In this document: positions 42,957-56,100 of the stretch, piece after piece
Layout: each line of letters begins with the position of its first letter
How positions within the stretch are numbered: position 1 is the stretch's first letter
DNA from: Malania oleifera
Lineage: Eukaryota; Streptophyta; Magnoliopsida; Santalales; Ximeniaceae
Assembly (NCBI RefSeq): GCF_029873635.1
Contig: NC_080419.1
Span: 64,019,040 to 64,083,039, forward strand
DNA: 64,000 bases
Direction: 5' to 3'
The notes under the pieces: model-generated
Database searches by the model: none
Seen by the model: the letters and a program-made list of their open reading frames with translations, nothing else
What the model was told of the DNA's origin: nothing
Position numbers and translations under genes: made by a program

Positions 42957-45887
42957 TATCGTGACGTGCCGGACCCGCCAAACACGAGCACGAGTGCTGG
43001 CTGCGAACTGGGAAAATGGGGTGAATTTGGAAAAGTTATTTTCATGGAAAACATGGTGTGTGGAGTTGTGACTAACTTTTTGAAGTGTGGTTTAAACACT
43101 TGATTACTACACAGTTAAGGGTAGAATCGGTCTACACTACCAGAGTCGGGCTCGGGAGTTCGGTTACGTGAGGGGAAGGTATTAGCACCCCCTACACGCT
43201 AGTTTTTACAAACAGTACCATATTAATAAAAAATTATCCATTAAACTAAATTTAATAAGCCTTTAATGTTACTCCTTTCCACAAAAAAAAAAAAAAAATT
43301 ATATAGGGATTCCCTCAGAACCGGGGCATATCGTACTCTGAAGAGTTCATGCCCCCCTTTGAAATCATCGGGATCAGAAAATTGAAGATAAGTTTTTACA
43401 AAAATAACTCCCAAGCGTTTTGAAATTTAGGATTTTTCTAAGTAAGGAAAAATAATAATTGGAACCTTGGGAGGTTTTGGGCTCATTTGGGATGAATTTC
43501 TAAACTTTGAAATATTTTTTTGTGATCTTTTTCCAAGTGAGAGAACATTTTATTTTTTTTTGGTGATTTTTTCGATATTTTTACCGAACTTCAAGATAAC
43601 ACAAATAAAAGTAAGATGAAAACCATAGAAATCAAAGTTCGGATATATTTTTTGGAATTTTCTAAAATTTTTGTGACTTTGTTGATATTTTATGACTTTT
43701 GTTGATTTTGGTGAATTTTGGAATTATTAAAGTAATAATGATACAAATTGAATCGGTTGAGTCGCGGTTCAGAGGACCCGACCGGTTCGTGGAGAAAGCC
43801 GGTCAAAGGGGAAGGATCAACCTGTTTAAGGTCTGGTCAATACCATGTCAACACGCAGTGTCTATGGGGCGCGCGAGTTAGCGCGTGTTTTAGTGTGTGC
43901 AAGGAACGTGTGTAATTGTGTGTGTGCATGTGGATCGGTTGTGTACAGGCATGAATGTGTACGCATGTGAGAGTATATGCGTGCGCATGAGTGTAGTGCG
44001 CATGTGTGTGTTCATGCATGAATGTATACGTGTGTGAGTTTCATGCATATGTTGGAGTGTAGAGTGCATGGGTGTGTACCTGCATGAATATGCATATGTG
44101 TGGGTGTGCATGCATATGCAGGAATGCAGAGTGCACGGGTGTGTACATGCATGAACGTGCACGTGTGTGAGTGTTGAGTGCATGTGTGTGAGTTGTGCAT
44201 GCATGGGCTTGCATGCATGAATAATTAAGAGCGTGAATGCATGGATGAGGATGGACATGTACGATGTGTGATCCTAACAGGAGAATTATCTTACTCTAAC
44301 ATTTTTAAAAAATTTTCTCACTTTTTCTAGATTTTTAAAGAATTTTTCCTGAATTTTTCATGGATGAGGATGGACATGGACCGGGCACATGTCACACAGC
44401 GAGTGGAGGGGGCATGCGGGAGAGGATTGGCTACGTGGCACGGTCCTGAGCGAGCCATGTGGAGCATTAATGGTAGAGGGCAGGGCACCCACGTGTCGCC
44501 ATGCGTGTGGAGGGTGTAGGATTCGAAAGGTTGTTTGACACGAGGTGATCTGAATCGTTGATGTACTGTGGGGATTCGACGGTGGGGATCTGATCCACAC
44601 TAATTTCCTATCGTGGCGTGATCTGATCCGTCCCTTTAGGGGTTAATCCGACGGCTTGTGGAGAGAGCTTATGCGCTTCCATGCGCAGTAATGATGAAGA
44701 CGGCCAAGGAAGCCATGTGTCGCATGGTGCGGATGGCAAGCGATCATTAATATCCTCTAACACCAGCGGGATCCTGTCCATTGGTGCGATTAAGATCAGA
44801 TAGCTCGGAGTAGGGCGCATCAGAGCTACTGGAAAAGGTGAATCATGGTCCTCTAATAAATTTAAATCGAACGGTGGCCAATAAAAGCATCATAGGTGAT
44901 GGCGTTGACAGGATCATGGCCATTGATGGAAACAACAATCCAACGACAAAGGAGAGTGAAGTCCATCAGCATTGATATTCCGGGGAGCAGTGCGGACATG
45001 TGTAGTCGAGCGAGTGAAGGGGCATGCAGACTCTCGTGATGGCTCCTGTCACAAGCAACTTGGACCGTTGATAAGGTCAGAGATCCAATGACTGCAAAGA
45101 GACTTCATATGCGATTTGATCCAACGGGATGGAGACTGCCATGTGGAAGGATCCTACGGCTCCTGAGCTTAAGATATTAAGCCAAATTTTTGATTCTGTT
45201 CATTTTTTTTGTTTCTCATTCTCTCGCATGCCCTTTCTCTCTCTTCTCTCACCCTCTCCATCTTCCTTTCTGCTCTCTTCCTCTCTGTTCGTCTTTTCTC
45301 TCACCCTATTTTTGCTTCTCTCTTCTCTCACCGTATTTGTCTCTCTCTTCTTTCTTCTTTTGTATTCCTCTCTTCTCTCTCTTCTCTCACCCTCTCTATT
45401 CTTCTCTCTGCAGGTCTATAAAGTGGAAGTTAGTGATCTAAAACCCTAAGGTTTCAGATCAATCTCTCGGCTCTTCACTCCTAAAACTGATGCTGAGCTT
45501 GATTCCTAGCCTGAACGTTTTGAGATGGTCAAGAAAGGGTAAATTTGAAAGTGAAGCTCAGATGGTGACCTCAAGCCTTCGTGGACATGAGCCAAAAGCT
45601 AAGTGTTCCTCTGAATGTTCTTTCTTTTCCATTTTCTATGTGTGATGTGTGCAATACTGATTGGATATTGATTGTTTAATGTTTGGAATCTGGATTCCGA
45701 TTTCGTTAGGTTTAGACCTCAGGTTGCAAGTTAGGGTTTGATTGCAGGAGTGAGGTCAAAGACTAGTCAACTCGTGTTCGACTCAGTGAGCTGGGCTGTG
45801 TCAAACAAGAGTTGACTCGTGCGAGCAAACTCAGAGTGAGTGGTGTGAGTCAAACCATGGTTGTGTGAACTCGGGTGACCCTGAGTG
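42957..45887 (-). repeat. Ogre 5' LTR, truncated (U3 and promoter missing)
   Basis: It matches 8692-13720 of the other LTR (without its inserted solo LTR) along its whole length, including the TG/CATG tract (43865-44255) and CT tract (45200-45415). It breaks off at 45887 where a T-family LTR fragment starts. The missing part equals 13720-15980 of the other copy, including the TATA box at 14831. The same LTR may also have served as 3' LTR of the next Ogre copy (56536 onward). Confidence 0.85.
43865..44255. repeat. TG/CATG-rich tract in the Ogre 5' LTR
   Basis: Counterpart of 11575-11965, with the same order of GTGTGTGCATG-like words and small length differences. Apparent His/Cys/Thr-rich frames are artefacts. 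Confidence 0.85.
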
Positions 45888-46395
45888 TGCAACACCCCGA
45901 ACCCTTAATCCCGGGTCCGGTCCGTTATACCAGATAAATTCCAGATAATCCATAATTCTTAACATATGCTGCGGAAATCATAAACATAGTCTACATACAT
46001 ATGATACCATAATACCAGAGTTTACTAACTCCTATCTATAATCCATAGTAATGATCCATCACCTGCATTTCCATAAACCTATATAACTCCCAAAACATTT
46101 CAGTATTTTCACAATCATTTCTTACTCAACAGCCTTAAAACATAAAGACATAAAACATAAATATTTACATTTCGCTAAGTATTATCACTATATACCCTTT
46201 CTCTTAATACTTCTTAAAAAGCCTAAAAACCCTCGAGCTCTTTAAGCCCGACCTCGTGGAAGTCCTGAAAAAGAAATATTCATTTTTGGGTAAGACACAT
46301 CTCAGTAAGGGAAGAAATAATATATTAAACACAACGTGTGGCTAACATGAGGTATATAAATATCATTTTAATAACATTTGTAAAGAATTTTCATA
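45888..46395 (-). repeat. Truncated T-family LTR (last 500 bp)
   Basis: Starts TGCAACACCCCGAACCC, matching TGTAACACCTCGAACCC at 28296. It follows that LTR for about 500 bp (CCCTCGAGCTCT; CTGAAAAAGAAA; ACATCTCAGTAAG or close forms) and then breaks off at about 46395. It is oriented opposite to Z, so it is not the Z 5' LTR. Confidence 0.8.
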
Positions 46396-49300
46396 AACAT
46401 TGAAACACAGCAATGGTTATCGAGTTGTCACACTTTGCTCCGTACATCGTTCCATATGAGGTGAAAAAGGTGAGAATGTTTGAGAGGGGTTTGAGGCATG
46501 ACATCCATAGAAAGGTAGTAGTCATAAAGGTGCAACAATTCTTTGAATTAGTGGATAGGGCCATAGTGGCAGAGGAAAGCAGTCGGATGAATGTAGGGAC
46601 ATCGAGTAAGAGGAGGAGGCCCACGGCACCGGTATTCCAGGCAGGGTCTAGTCAAGGCCCTTGGAGGGGGGACAGATACGATACAACTTAGAGGCAGAAG
46701 ACTAGGAGGCAGGAGATCCAGGGTGGGCAGGTGTACCTAGTTTGTCCTACACATGGAAAGAGACACTCGGGAGAACGCCGGGCAGGAAGGTGCTACTAAT
46801 GTGGTAGACCGGTTCATGTAGCACGGGACTATCCTATGTAGTATAGCATCGCTCATGCTCCCAGACCATTTGGAGGGAATATCCAAGAACCCAGAGGTGG
46901 CGACTTGTAGAGGCATACAACTCCGACAAGAGTTTATGCGTTGACGCCAGGAGATGCTAAGGCTGCAGGCGATGTCGTGACAGGTATGGTTATTACTTTA
47001 TCATGTAATGCTATTATTTTATTTGACTCAGGTGCCACCTATTCTTTTATATCATTGGGATATGTCAAGTTGACTAGAGCTAAGACACAAATATTAGATA
47101 TGAATTTGTCAGTATCCACACCAAGTGGATCCGTTGTGTGATGTGGAAGGGTGCTTAGAAACTATCCAGTGGTCATTCAGGAGAAAATCTTACCGGCCGA
47201 TCTCGTAGTGCTGGACATGCAAGGATTCGATATGATATTGGGTACAGACTGGCTAACAGCTAACTATGCCATCATTGATTGCCATCAGAAAGTGGTGATC
47301 TTCAGACCCCCGAGAGAATAGGAATTCAGGTTTATGAGATCACGTGTGCGCGCTTTGCCACAGTCTGTGTTAGATATTTAGGCCAGGAGGCTACTTTAGG
47401 GTGGTTGTTAGCGGTATGTTGCTTATATAAAGGATATACTAGAGGTGGAGTTGAAACTTGCTGATGTTTTGGTAGTCAAAGAATTTCCAGACGTATTTCC
47501 AGAAGAGTTACTTGGTTTACCACCTGATAGGGAGATTGAATTTGCTGTGGATTTTTTTTTACGAATAACACCGATATCTAAGGCACCCTACAGGATGGCC
47601 CCAGCTGAGTTAAAGGAGCTGAAAGACCAGTTGCAGGACCTATTAGATCAAGGGTTTATCAGACCTAGCGTGTCGCCTTGGAGAGCACTAGTTATGTTCG
47701 TAAAGAAGAAAGATGAGACTATGAGGATGTGCATTGATTATAGAGAGATAAATAAAGTGAAATTCAAGAATAAATATCTTCTTCCCAAAATTGATGATTT
47801 ATTTGATCAACCCTAGGGGACCTAGGATTACTCCAAGATTGACCTTCGATCGGGATATCACCAGGTGAAAGTTAAAGCAGAGGACATTCCAAAAATAGCT
47901 TTGCGAACCAGGTATGGGCACTACGAGTTCTTGGTAATGCCATTTGGTCTGACTAATGCACCAGCAGTGTTTATGGATCTAATGAATCAGGTGTTCCATC
48001 TGTATTTAGATCAGTTTGTTGTGGTATTTATTGATGATATACTGGTCTACTCGAAGAGTTTTTAGGAGCACAAACATAATTTAAGGCTAGTATTATAGGT
48101 ATTAAGGGAAAAGAAGTTATATGCTAAGTTCAAGAAATATGAATTCTGGGTGAGACAGGTTACTCTCCTTGGACATGTGATCTTCGTGGATGGCATATCA
48201 GTATATCCGAGCAAAATAGAAGTAATGGTGAATTGGGTGAGACCGAGAAATGTTTAGGAGGTCAGAAGCTTCCTAGGTATGGTAGGGTATTATTGGAGTT
48301 TTGTGGATAGTTTTTCCAAATTATCGGGTTCGCTGAGATGACTCACCAGGAAAAACTTGAAATTCGAATGGACCAACGAGTGTGAACAGAGTTTCCAAGA
48401 ATTGAAACAACAGTTTGTCAGTGCACAGGTGTTATCTATTCCATCAGGAGAGGATGAATTTGTTATATACAGTGATGCATCTCTGAAGGGGCTCGAATGC
48501 GTGTTGATGCAGTACGGTAGAGTTATTGCTTATGCTTCTCGGCAGCTTAAAGAATATGAAAAGAACTATCCGGTTTATGATTTAGAGTTAGTTGGAGTAG
48601 TGTATGCTCTAAAGATCTGGAGACATTAGCTTTATGGGGGAAGATGTGAGATCTTCACTGACCATAAAAGTTTGAAGTATTTTTTCACCCAGAAAGAATT
48701 GAATATGAGGTAGAGAAGATGGCTAGAGTAAGTATTAAGGATTATGATTGTATTATCAGTTACCACCTAAGCAAGGCAAACATGGTGGCTGATGCTTTAA
48801 GTCAGAAATCAGTGGGGGTAGCACTATCAACGGTCGAAATTCAGAATTTAATTCAGATGGTTTTGGAGAGACTTAGTATAGAGTTGGTAGAGGCTGAGTA
48901 CCAGGCATTTATTGCCAACTTGGTACTACAGCCTACACTATAGGAGAGGATTAAAGCTGCTCAAAGGAATGATCTAGAATTAGAAGAGCTAATGGATAAA
49001 GTGTAGAGCGGACAGGGGGAGAAGTTTAATATTTTTGATAATGGAGCTCCGAGGTTCCGTACCAGGCTGTATGTACCTGCAGATGCTAAAATTGAAAGGA
49101 CTATTCTAGAGGAGGTGCATAGATCTCTTTACATAGTGCATCTTGGAAGTACTAAAATGTATCAGGACCTCCAGGAGTCTTTTTGGTGGAGCAGTATGAA
49201 AAGGGAGATAGCAGAGTTTGTGGAGCAATGTTTGACATGCTAGTAGGTAAAAGTTGAGCACCAGAGACTGGCAGGATAGTTGCAGCCACTTCACATTCCT

Positions 49301-50278
49301 GAGTGGAAGTGAGATCATATCTCCATGAATTTTGTTACAGGGTTACCGCCGGTGTTGCATGGGCAGAATGCCATTTGGGTGATTGTGGATCGGCTGACGA
49401 AGATTGCTCATTTTCTCCAAATTAAAGTCAATTATTCCATGATCTCACTAGCAAAATTAAATATTCATGAGATAGTTCGACCGCATGGCATGTCGGTATC
49501 CATAGTTTCAGGTATTTTTTAGAGTACGATCTAAATATTAGAAGATATGCTTCGAGCATGTAACTGGATTTCAGGGGTAGTTGAACCCAGTATATGCCAC
49601 TGGTTGAATTTATGTACAATAATAATTATCAGGCCAGCATCGGGATGGCACCTTACGAGACATTATATGGTAGGAGGTGTTGTTGTCCCCTATACTAGGA
49701 TGAAATAGGTGAAAGGCAAGTTTTGGGGCCAGAGTTGGTACATCGAGCATATGATAAAGTACGACTTATTAAATATTAGGAACAATGTAGCTCAAAGTCA
49801 GTAAAAAAGCTACGCAGATACTCGCCACCAGAAGTTGGAGTTTGATGTGGGAGATCAGGTATCTTTTAGAGTAGCACCGCTAAGAGGAACTATGAGGTTT
49901 GAGAAGAAGGGTAAGCTGAGCCCTAGGTTTATTGGCCCATTCGAGATACTTAAAAGAGTAGAACCAGTCGCTTACGGGCTAGCTCTACCACTAGCTCTAT
50001 CCAGCATTCATGACGTAATTCATGTTTTCATGCTAAGGAAATATGTCGCAAATCCCTCCCACATGATTAGCTTTGAAGAAATAGAGCTTAAAGATACTTT
50101 AGTATATAAAAAAATACCAGTGTAGATTCTAGAAATAAAGGAACAGGAGTTGCGGACCAAGAAAATTCCGCTAGTGAAAGTATTGTGGAGGAATCATGCA
50201 GTGGAAGACGTCTTGTGGGAGTTAGAAGAGGAGATGCGACAAGAGTACCCACATTTGTTCAGTGGGGATCAATATTAA
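46396..50278 (+). pseudogene. Z gag (partial) and pol
   Basis: Gag end: YEVKKVRMFERGLRHDI and FFELVDRAIVAEESSR (46413-46691). Zinc knuckle near 46791-46835, CY*CGRPVHVARDY: an inner stop and the last Cys changed to Tyr. Protease: ILFDSGATYSFIS (about 47017). RT: 47445-48065 with [44 protein letters not shown] and intact FIDDILVYS. RNase H: 48357-48943 ([34 protein letters not shown]). Integrase: HRSLYIVHLGSTKM, VIVDRLTKIAHF, then a deletion after SIVS (near 49508) that removes the region with the second catalytic Asp and the Glu. C-terminus: KKGKLSPRFIGPFEILKR and chromodomain-type PLVKVLWRNHAVEDVLWELEE. Stop at 50276-50278. Many stops elsewhere. Confidence 0.9.
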
Positions 50279-50546
50279 TTAGAGTAAGGATGACTCAAAT
50301 AAGGTAAATAATATTTTGATTTTATATTATGTAGTGAAAAATAATACATGTATAAATTGTGTTTTTATTTATAGGATTTAGTGGGTTTTGGGAGGATTTT
50401 GGTTAATTATTGTAATCTCTCAAAACCATATATGTAACCACGGTATTCCTTCGCCATAAGTGAGGGTAATTAATAAAATAAGTAGCGAATTTTTTCCTCA
50501 GATGATGGTGTACATGTATAGTCAGCAATTTCGAGGACGAAATTTT

Positions 50547-50562
50547 TAAAAGGAGGGGAGAA
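50547..50562 (+). other. Polypurine tract of Z
   Basis: TAAAAGGAGGGGAGAA directly before TGTAAAGACC. It is preceded by TTTCGAGGACGAAATTTTT, the usual Del/Tekay wording. Confidence 0.85.
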
Positions 50563-52663
50563 TGTAAAGACCTGGAAAATATAATAAATAAAAGAAAATG
50601 GAAAAAAGTGGAATTTTGGATGGAGGAGGAGAAAATCGGCGATGGTTTTCTGAAGGGTGAAGAAAGTCGGCGACAATTTTGGTATTTAACCACTGGACGG
50701 TAAATGGTAAACGGTAATTTCAAGCCGGGTAAATAGAAAATCGAAGGCGATTTTCTGAAAGCTAGACAAAGCCGGTTACGATTTTTGTTAGCAGTGTTGA
50801 AGATATATGAGAACCGAGAGCTCATTTGAAAATTAAAAATATAACTCTCTCTCCTTTCTCAACCCTACGACCCTCCACCCCTCCATCTTCGATTCTAGCT
50901 ACATTAAGCTTCATTTCAATGATCAAGAACCATCATGGGTTCTTGAGAAGATTCTTTACAACAAAGGCGGAGCGGAATTTCAGTTTAGGGTTTCAGGGTA
51001 CCATCCCAAAACTGAGGTAAGGGTGTTAAATATTAGTTTTATGGTTTATTTGGTGTATTCAGAGCCTAGGAAATACTGAATGATAAATATTCTTATGATT
51101 TAGTTGATTAAATTTGGGAAAAATATAATTTTAGGGATTTGAATTTTGAACACCGCAGGGGCATAGATTTAGCGCTTTAGTCGGCTTCTTAGGAACTAGG
51201 TAAGGGAATAGACTAAGTCAGGTATTTTCAGAAATTTATTTATGAATTAATGTATTTTCGGGAATACTAGAATTGAATAGAGAAAAAAGATTTTATAGCA
51301 TGTTATAGTATAATATAGAGTAGAACTCACTCATGTGGCGTGAGTATAAATTTAATAAGAGTATGTTAGAAATGTTATTATTTCAAAGAATATGTATGAT
51401 TTTCCGGTAATTTTAGAAAAATGATAATCACTACAGAATTTAAGATATTTTCTAGTATACTATGATATGATAGCCAGCGCAGATGTCGAGATATGTTAGC
51501 CGGTGTAGATGCCATGAAATGATAGCCAGCGCAGATGTCGTAAACAGTATTATTATGATGATTTATTAAGATATTATGAAATGATAGTTTTTCTTCAGTA
51601 ATATGTAAAAGCTAGATTTTGTTACAGAGATATGAAAATGTTGTTTACAAATATAAATATATATATATATGTATTATGTTAAATGTATTACATAGTAACA
51701 GAACCCGAATGGTTACGTAAGTTAAGAGCACAGTACTGTAGCTAGCTAATTAGATCAGTGTAGTAGGATACCCATTGAGTGTCGACCCTCAGAGGGTGTC
51801 GGAGTAGTAGGTTGAGTGGACCAAATTGGGTATAGCCGACAGTGCAACCACACGATTTAGGAAGTGTGGGTCGGTGGCCGATTAGCCCGGAAGTGTGATG
51901 GGGTAGTAGGATACCCACTGTGTTACTGACCCGCTAGAAGTGTGACAGTGTAGTAGTATGGGTAGGCCAGGTTGGGTGGGCAATTATGCATAGTTATGTT
52001 ATGTTTGACTTAACCTGTTAGGCCAGCCAGCGTTAGGTCCACCCTTAGGTCCGCACAACCCATATCATAAGGGGTGGAGTCATAATACACAGATATCGAG
52101 GGTATAATTTGAGTATTATGAAGATTTAATAGACGATTTAAATGTTATGAAAATTCATTATGATTATGTTTATAAGTACAGATTTCCATGTATTATCAGC
52201 TACAACTTAAGTCATACTACAATTAAATTATTTGCAGTATATGTTTACAAGATGACAAACTCACGTTGCCACACACTGATATTAGTTTATTTCCCTTATT
52301 GAGAGGTGTCTCTCCCTAGCATTATAAACATTTTAGGAAATCCTGACAGACGAGTGGGGCAAGCTCCGTGATAGAGGAGTTCGTAGGTACTACCCAGTTG
52401 CAGGGTAAGTAGTCAGGTTAGACTCATGATGGTTTTTGGGATGTATATATGTATATATAGAAATAGTGAAACTCTGGTATTGTATATTTGTGAATTGTAT
52501 TTTGTTTCCGCTGCTTAGGTAGTATGTTTTGTATGAACAGGTAAATCCCCGATGCCTGTTGGTCCGGGTTGACTTTGACTATGTATTATGGTATTAGAGT
52601 ATTATTAGAGTAATAACATTGTATGTAAAAAAAAAAAATTGGTTCTAAAGCCAGGACATTACA
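50563..52663 (+). repeat. Z 3' LTR (2101 bp)
   Basis: Starts TGTAAAGACCTGGAAA and ends CCAGGACATTACA, with inverted ends TGTAA.GACCTGG/CCAGGAC.TTACA. It holds three 26-bp units (51469-51545: GATAGCCAGCGCAGATGTCG and variants), a TATG microsatellite-like run near 51656-51672 and an A-run at 52627-52638. No second copy in the window. Confidence 0.85.
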
Positions 52664-52748
52664 AGAGGGGCAAGTAGAAAAGTCTACAATGGTCTCTCAA
52701 GTACAAATCTTGTCTTAGGGGAGTGAGGAATGTAGGAAAAGCTCTGAA

Positions 52749-52985
52749 ATGGAGCTATCCAACAGGTTTCAACTTCTTCCTGAATCTGATATGGAATACA
52801 TTACCAGACTTGGGGATGATAGTAACATTGTCAAACATACCTTGATCACTGATGATGGATTGAAAAGTGAGAGGAAAAGCTTACCAGGTATTGGCTTGGA
52901 TAAAGGGAAAGCTCAAGAAGAGCCCATTAAGGGTGCTCTAGAAGGGAAAACAAAAGCAGACAATCCTACCTTTAACCTGAGATAG
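52749..52985 (+). pseudogene. LINE ORF1 remnant
   Basis: An open frame of 78 codons starting MELSNRFQLLPESDMEYI, the low-complexity C-terminal part that follows the RNA-binding domain in plant LINE ORF1 (the NRF.LL block is typical). The DUF4283-type domain and main zinc knuckle are not present, in line with 5' truncation. Confidence 0.55.
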
Positions 52986-53173
52986 GGAGCAGTTTGTGCA
53001 TTACTAGCTGCTGGTGTAAGCAAACGTGGAGTTTTTTTGAAGATCCCTAACAATCAGGCAAACAGAACTCAGAATGAGGGCTTTACTTAAGTCAAGAGTA
53101 AGAAGAATATGAATAAAGGAGGGGTTGGTAACCAAGTAAACAGGAAAAGGGGGTTTGGCCCCCATCTTGCACC

Positions 53174-56100
53174 ATGAAGATTACCTACTGGAACATCAAG
53201 GGTTTTAATAAACCCCTGAAAGAAAATGGGGTTCTGGACCTCATGAAAAAGACCAGAAGTGATCTAATTTGCATATTGGAAACTAAACTGTCAATGGCAA
53301 ATCTTAAGAGTTTGATGGAAAAGAAATTTTCCAGATGGAAGCAAGTTAATAACTTTGAGTCTCATAGAGCAGGGAGAATTCTTGTGAGGTGGAACCCTTA
53401 TAAAGTGCATCTTCAGGTGGTTGAGTCGAATGGTCAGGTTATTCACTGCTCAACAGCCTGCTTAATTTCATCCACAAGGTTCTATTATAGCTTTGTTTAT
53501 GGCCTTCACACTACGGCTACTAGAAGGCTCCTTTGGGAAAGCATTGATCAATTCAAACCTAGTTGCAATGCCCCCTAGATGTTACTTGGGGATTTCAATT
53601 ATGTCCTTAATGCTAATGAAAAAAGAAAGGGGAACCCCATAACCGCTTATGAAATCAAATATATGCTACAATGCTTTACTGAAAATGGTCTCTTAGAAAT
53701 TAGATCCTATGGCTGCCCTTTAACTTGGTCAAATAATAAAACATGGTTTAAACTTGATCGGGCATTAGTAAATAATGTGTGGATTCAGTCTAGAATGAAA
53801 CCCAGTGCCTAGTTTCATCTCCCTAGCTCTTTATCAGATCATGCTTCCTGTTCTATGTTGATTCTTAAAGAGAAAAATCTGGGGATGAGACCCTTTAAGT
53901 TCTTTAACATGTGGACACAACATTAGAAATTTCAGGATATGGTGAAGGCTACTTGGAAGAATAGATTCTTGGGTTGCAAGTTATATAGGCTGGTACACAA
54001 GTTACAAACCCTAAAAGCCCCTTTGAAAGATCTGAATATGATGCATTTCTCTCACATCTCCGTAAGAGCTGGTAAGGCCAATGAGGATCTAATAAATGCT
54101 CAACAGCAGTAACATGATAACCCTGAGAATGAGGCATTGCAGAGAATTGTTCAAAGTAAGAGAAATGAGGCAGTCAAGCTAGAAGAAGCAAATAGAACTT
54201 TTCTAGCTTAGCAATCCAAATATAGGTTCCTTGCTAACAGTGATAGAGACTCTGCTTTCTTTCACTCACTAGTAAAAAGCACTACCAAGAACCATGTTGC
54301 TGTGTTAACCAAAAGGAATGGTGAGACCACAAAGTCAATGCACCAAGTTGGTGAGGAGTTTTTGACTTTCTTCAAGGAGTTGTTGGGTTCTGAAATAAAC
54401 TATGAACTAGTTGACCCCTGTGTCATTACCAGGGGTCCCAAAGTGAGTTTAGAACAGGGTGGGAGAATGATACAAGAAGTTACTAATATGAAAATTAAAA
54501 ATGCTTTGTTCAGCATTGGGGATGACAAATCCCCAGGGCCTGATGGGTTCTCCTCATGCTTCTTTAAGAAATCCTGGAATATAATTGAAAAGGAGTTTGT
54601 GATTAAGTAATTCTTCAGGAATGGTAAGATCTTAAAGTAGCTGAATCGTACTACAATTGCCCTAATTCCAAAAAATCAACATGCCAGTATTGTGAATGAC
54701 TACAGACCCATTTCCCGCTGTAATATGATATACAAAGTGATTGCAAAAGTTATTGCAAATAGAATTAAACCTTGCTTGGAAGTGCTTGTGGACAGTGCAC
54801 TGTATGCCTTTATCAAATGAAGGCTCATGACTGAGAAGATCTACTTGGTTCAGGAGCTGGTTAGAAAATATGCAAGGAAGAAAGTCTTCCCTAGATGCAT
54901 GCTAAAAATAGACCTTAAAAGGGCCTATGATTCTGTCTCTTGGAGCTTCCTGAAGGAGTTGTTGGTTCATCTTAATTTTCCTGGTAAAATGTTTGGTTGG
55001 ATTATGCATTGCATCTCCACAACTTCCTACTCCCTAGCATTTACTTATGATCTTATTATCTTTGGGAGGGGTGACTTATCTTTTGTGAAGGAGATCATGG
55101 GACGCCTAAATTCCTTTTTCAAATGCTTAGGCCTGAATGCCAATGTACTTAAATCTAACTTTTTCAGTGTAGGGATTGCCGAACAGGATATGGATGATAT
55201 TAAAACATTAACTGGTTTTAATGATAGAGAGTTTCCTTTTAGATATTTGGTGATTCCCTTGGCATCCTCCAGATTAAAGGCAGGCCAATACTCTCCTCTA
55301 ATCAACAGAATAGCTAATCTGATTAGCTCATAGCCTGGGCATTCACTCTCATACGCTGGGAAACTGGAGCTAATCAACTCAGTAGTGCAAGGTGTGGATT
55401 GCTTTTAGCTTTAAACATTCCCTATTCCTTACTCTGTTTTGGAGCATGTGGTCAAATTATGCAGGTCCTTCTTATGGGGACAAAAATGCAAACCTTTGGT
55501 GGCTTGGAAGACTGTTTGTTTGCCAAAAAATAAAGGAGGGCTTGGGGTTTTTGACCTCAAAACTTGGAGCGCTGCACTTCTTATAAGAACCCTTTGGAAC
55601 ATTCATGCTAACAAGGAATCTCTATGGTCGAAATGGGTAAATAATATCGACTTAACGAGGGGGGGGGGCAGTATTTAGCAGGCTTCTTGCAAACATGAAG
55701 ACTCCCCTTTGTTCAAGAAGATCATGCAGATTAAAGACCAGCTGATACTAAAATGTGAGGATAGTAGCAGTGCTGAATCTTAGTTGAAAATATGGGAGAA
55801 TGAGGACAAATTTCTATGCTCTAATGCGTACCATTTCTGGAGACTTAAAGGTACCATGGCAGAACCTGGTTTGGAAAAATGGAGGAACCCCTAAATAATC
55901 CTTCATACTCTAGCTTACCACCTTGGGAAAATTAATGATTGTGACAAATATGTAGGGGATGGAGCTAATAAAAACTATGTGCTATGTGGATTGAACTAGA
56001 AACTAGTGAGCATTTATTCTTCAAATGCAGGATCTCAAAAACAGTTTGGAGCTCTTTGAGATGTTGGCTTGGGATTAGTAGAGCTATGACTATGATCAAG

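Larger units (their letters stand above)
8692..45887 (-). mobile_element. Ogre/Tat-type Ty3/Gypsy retrotransposon, nested and rearranged
   Basis: Minus-strand order: 5' LTR (42957-45887, truncated), primer binding site, extra ORF1 upstream of gag, gag, protease with a G-patch-like piece, RT and RNase H, a second RNase H, integrase, long 3' UTR with minisatellite, PPT, and 3' LTR (8692-15980). Very long LTRs, ORF1 upstream of gag and a duplicated RNase H are the known marks of the Ogre branch of the Tat lineage. After removing inserted elements the internal part is roughly 12-13 kb and the LTR about 5.3 kb, in the known Ogre size range. All frames are broken. Confidence 0.9.
46396..52663 (+). 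mobile_element. Element Z: Tekay/Del-like chromovirus, 5' truncated
   Basis: Starts inside gag and continues with zinc knuckle, protease, RT, RNase H, integrase, chromodomain-type tail, PPT and 3' LTR (50563-52663). Its pol is clearly related to Y (same blocks and same pre-PPT wording), but the LTRs differ (TGTAAAGACCTGG against TGTGATGACC), so it is a different family of the same lineage. The 5' LTR, primer site and first part of gag are missing. Confidence 0.88.
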
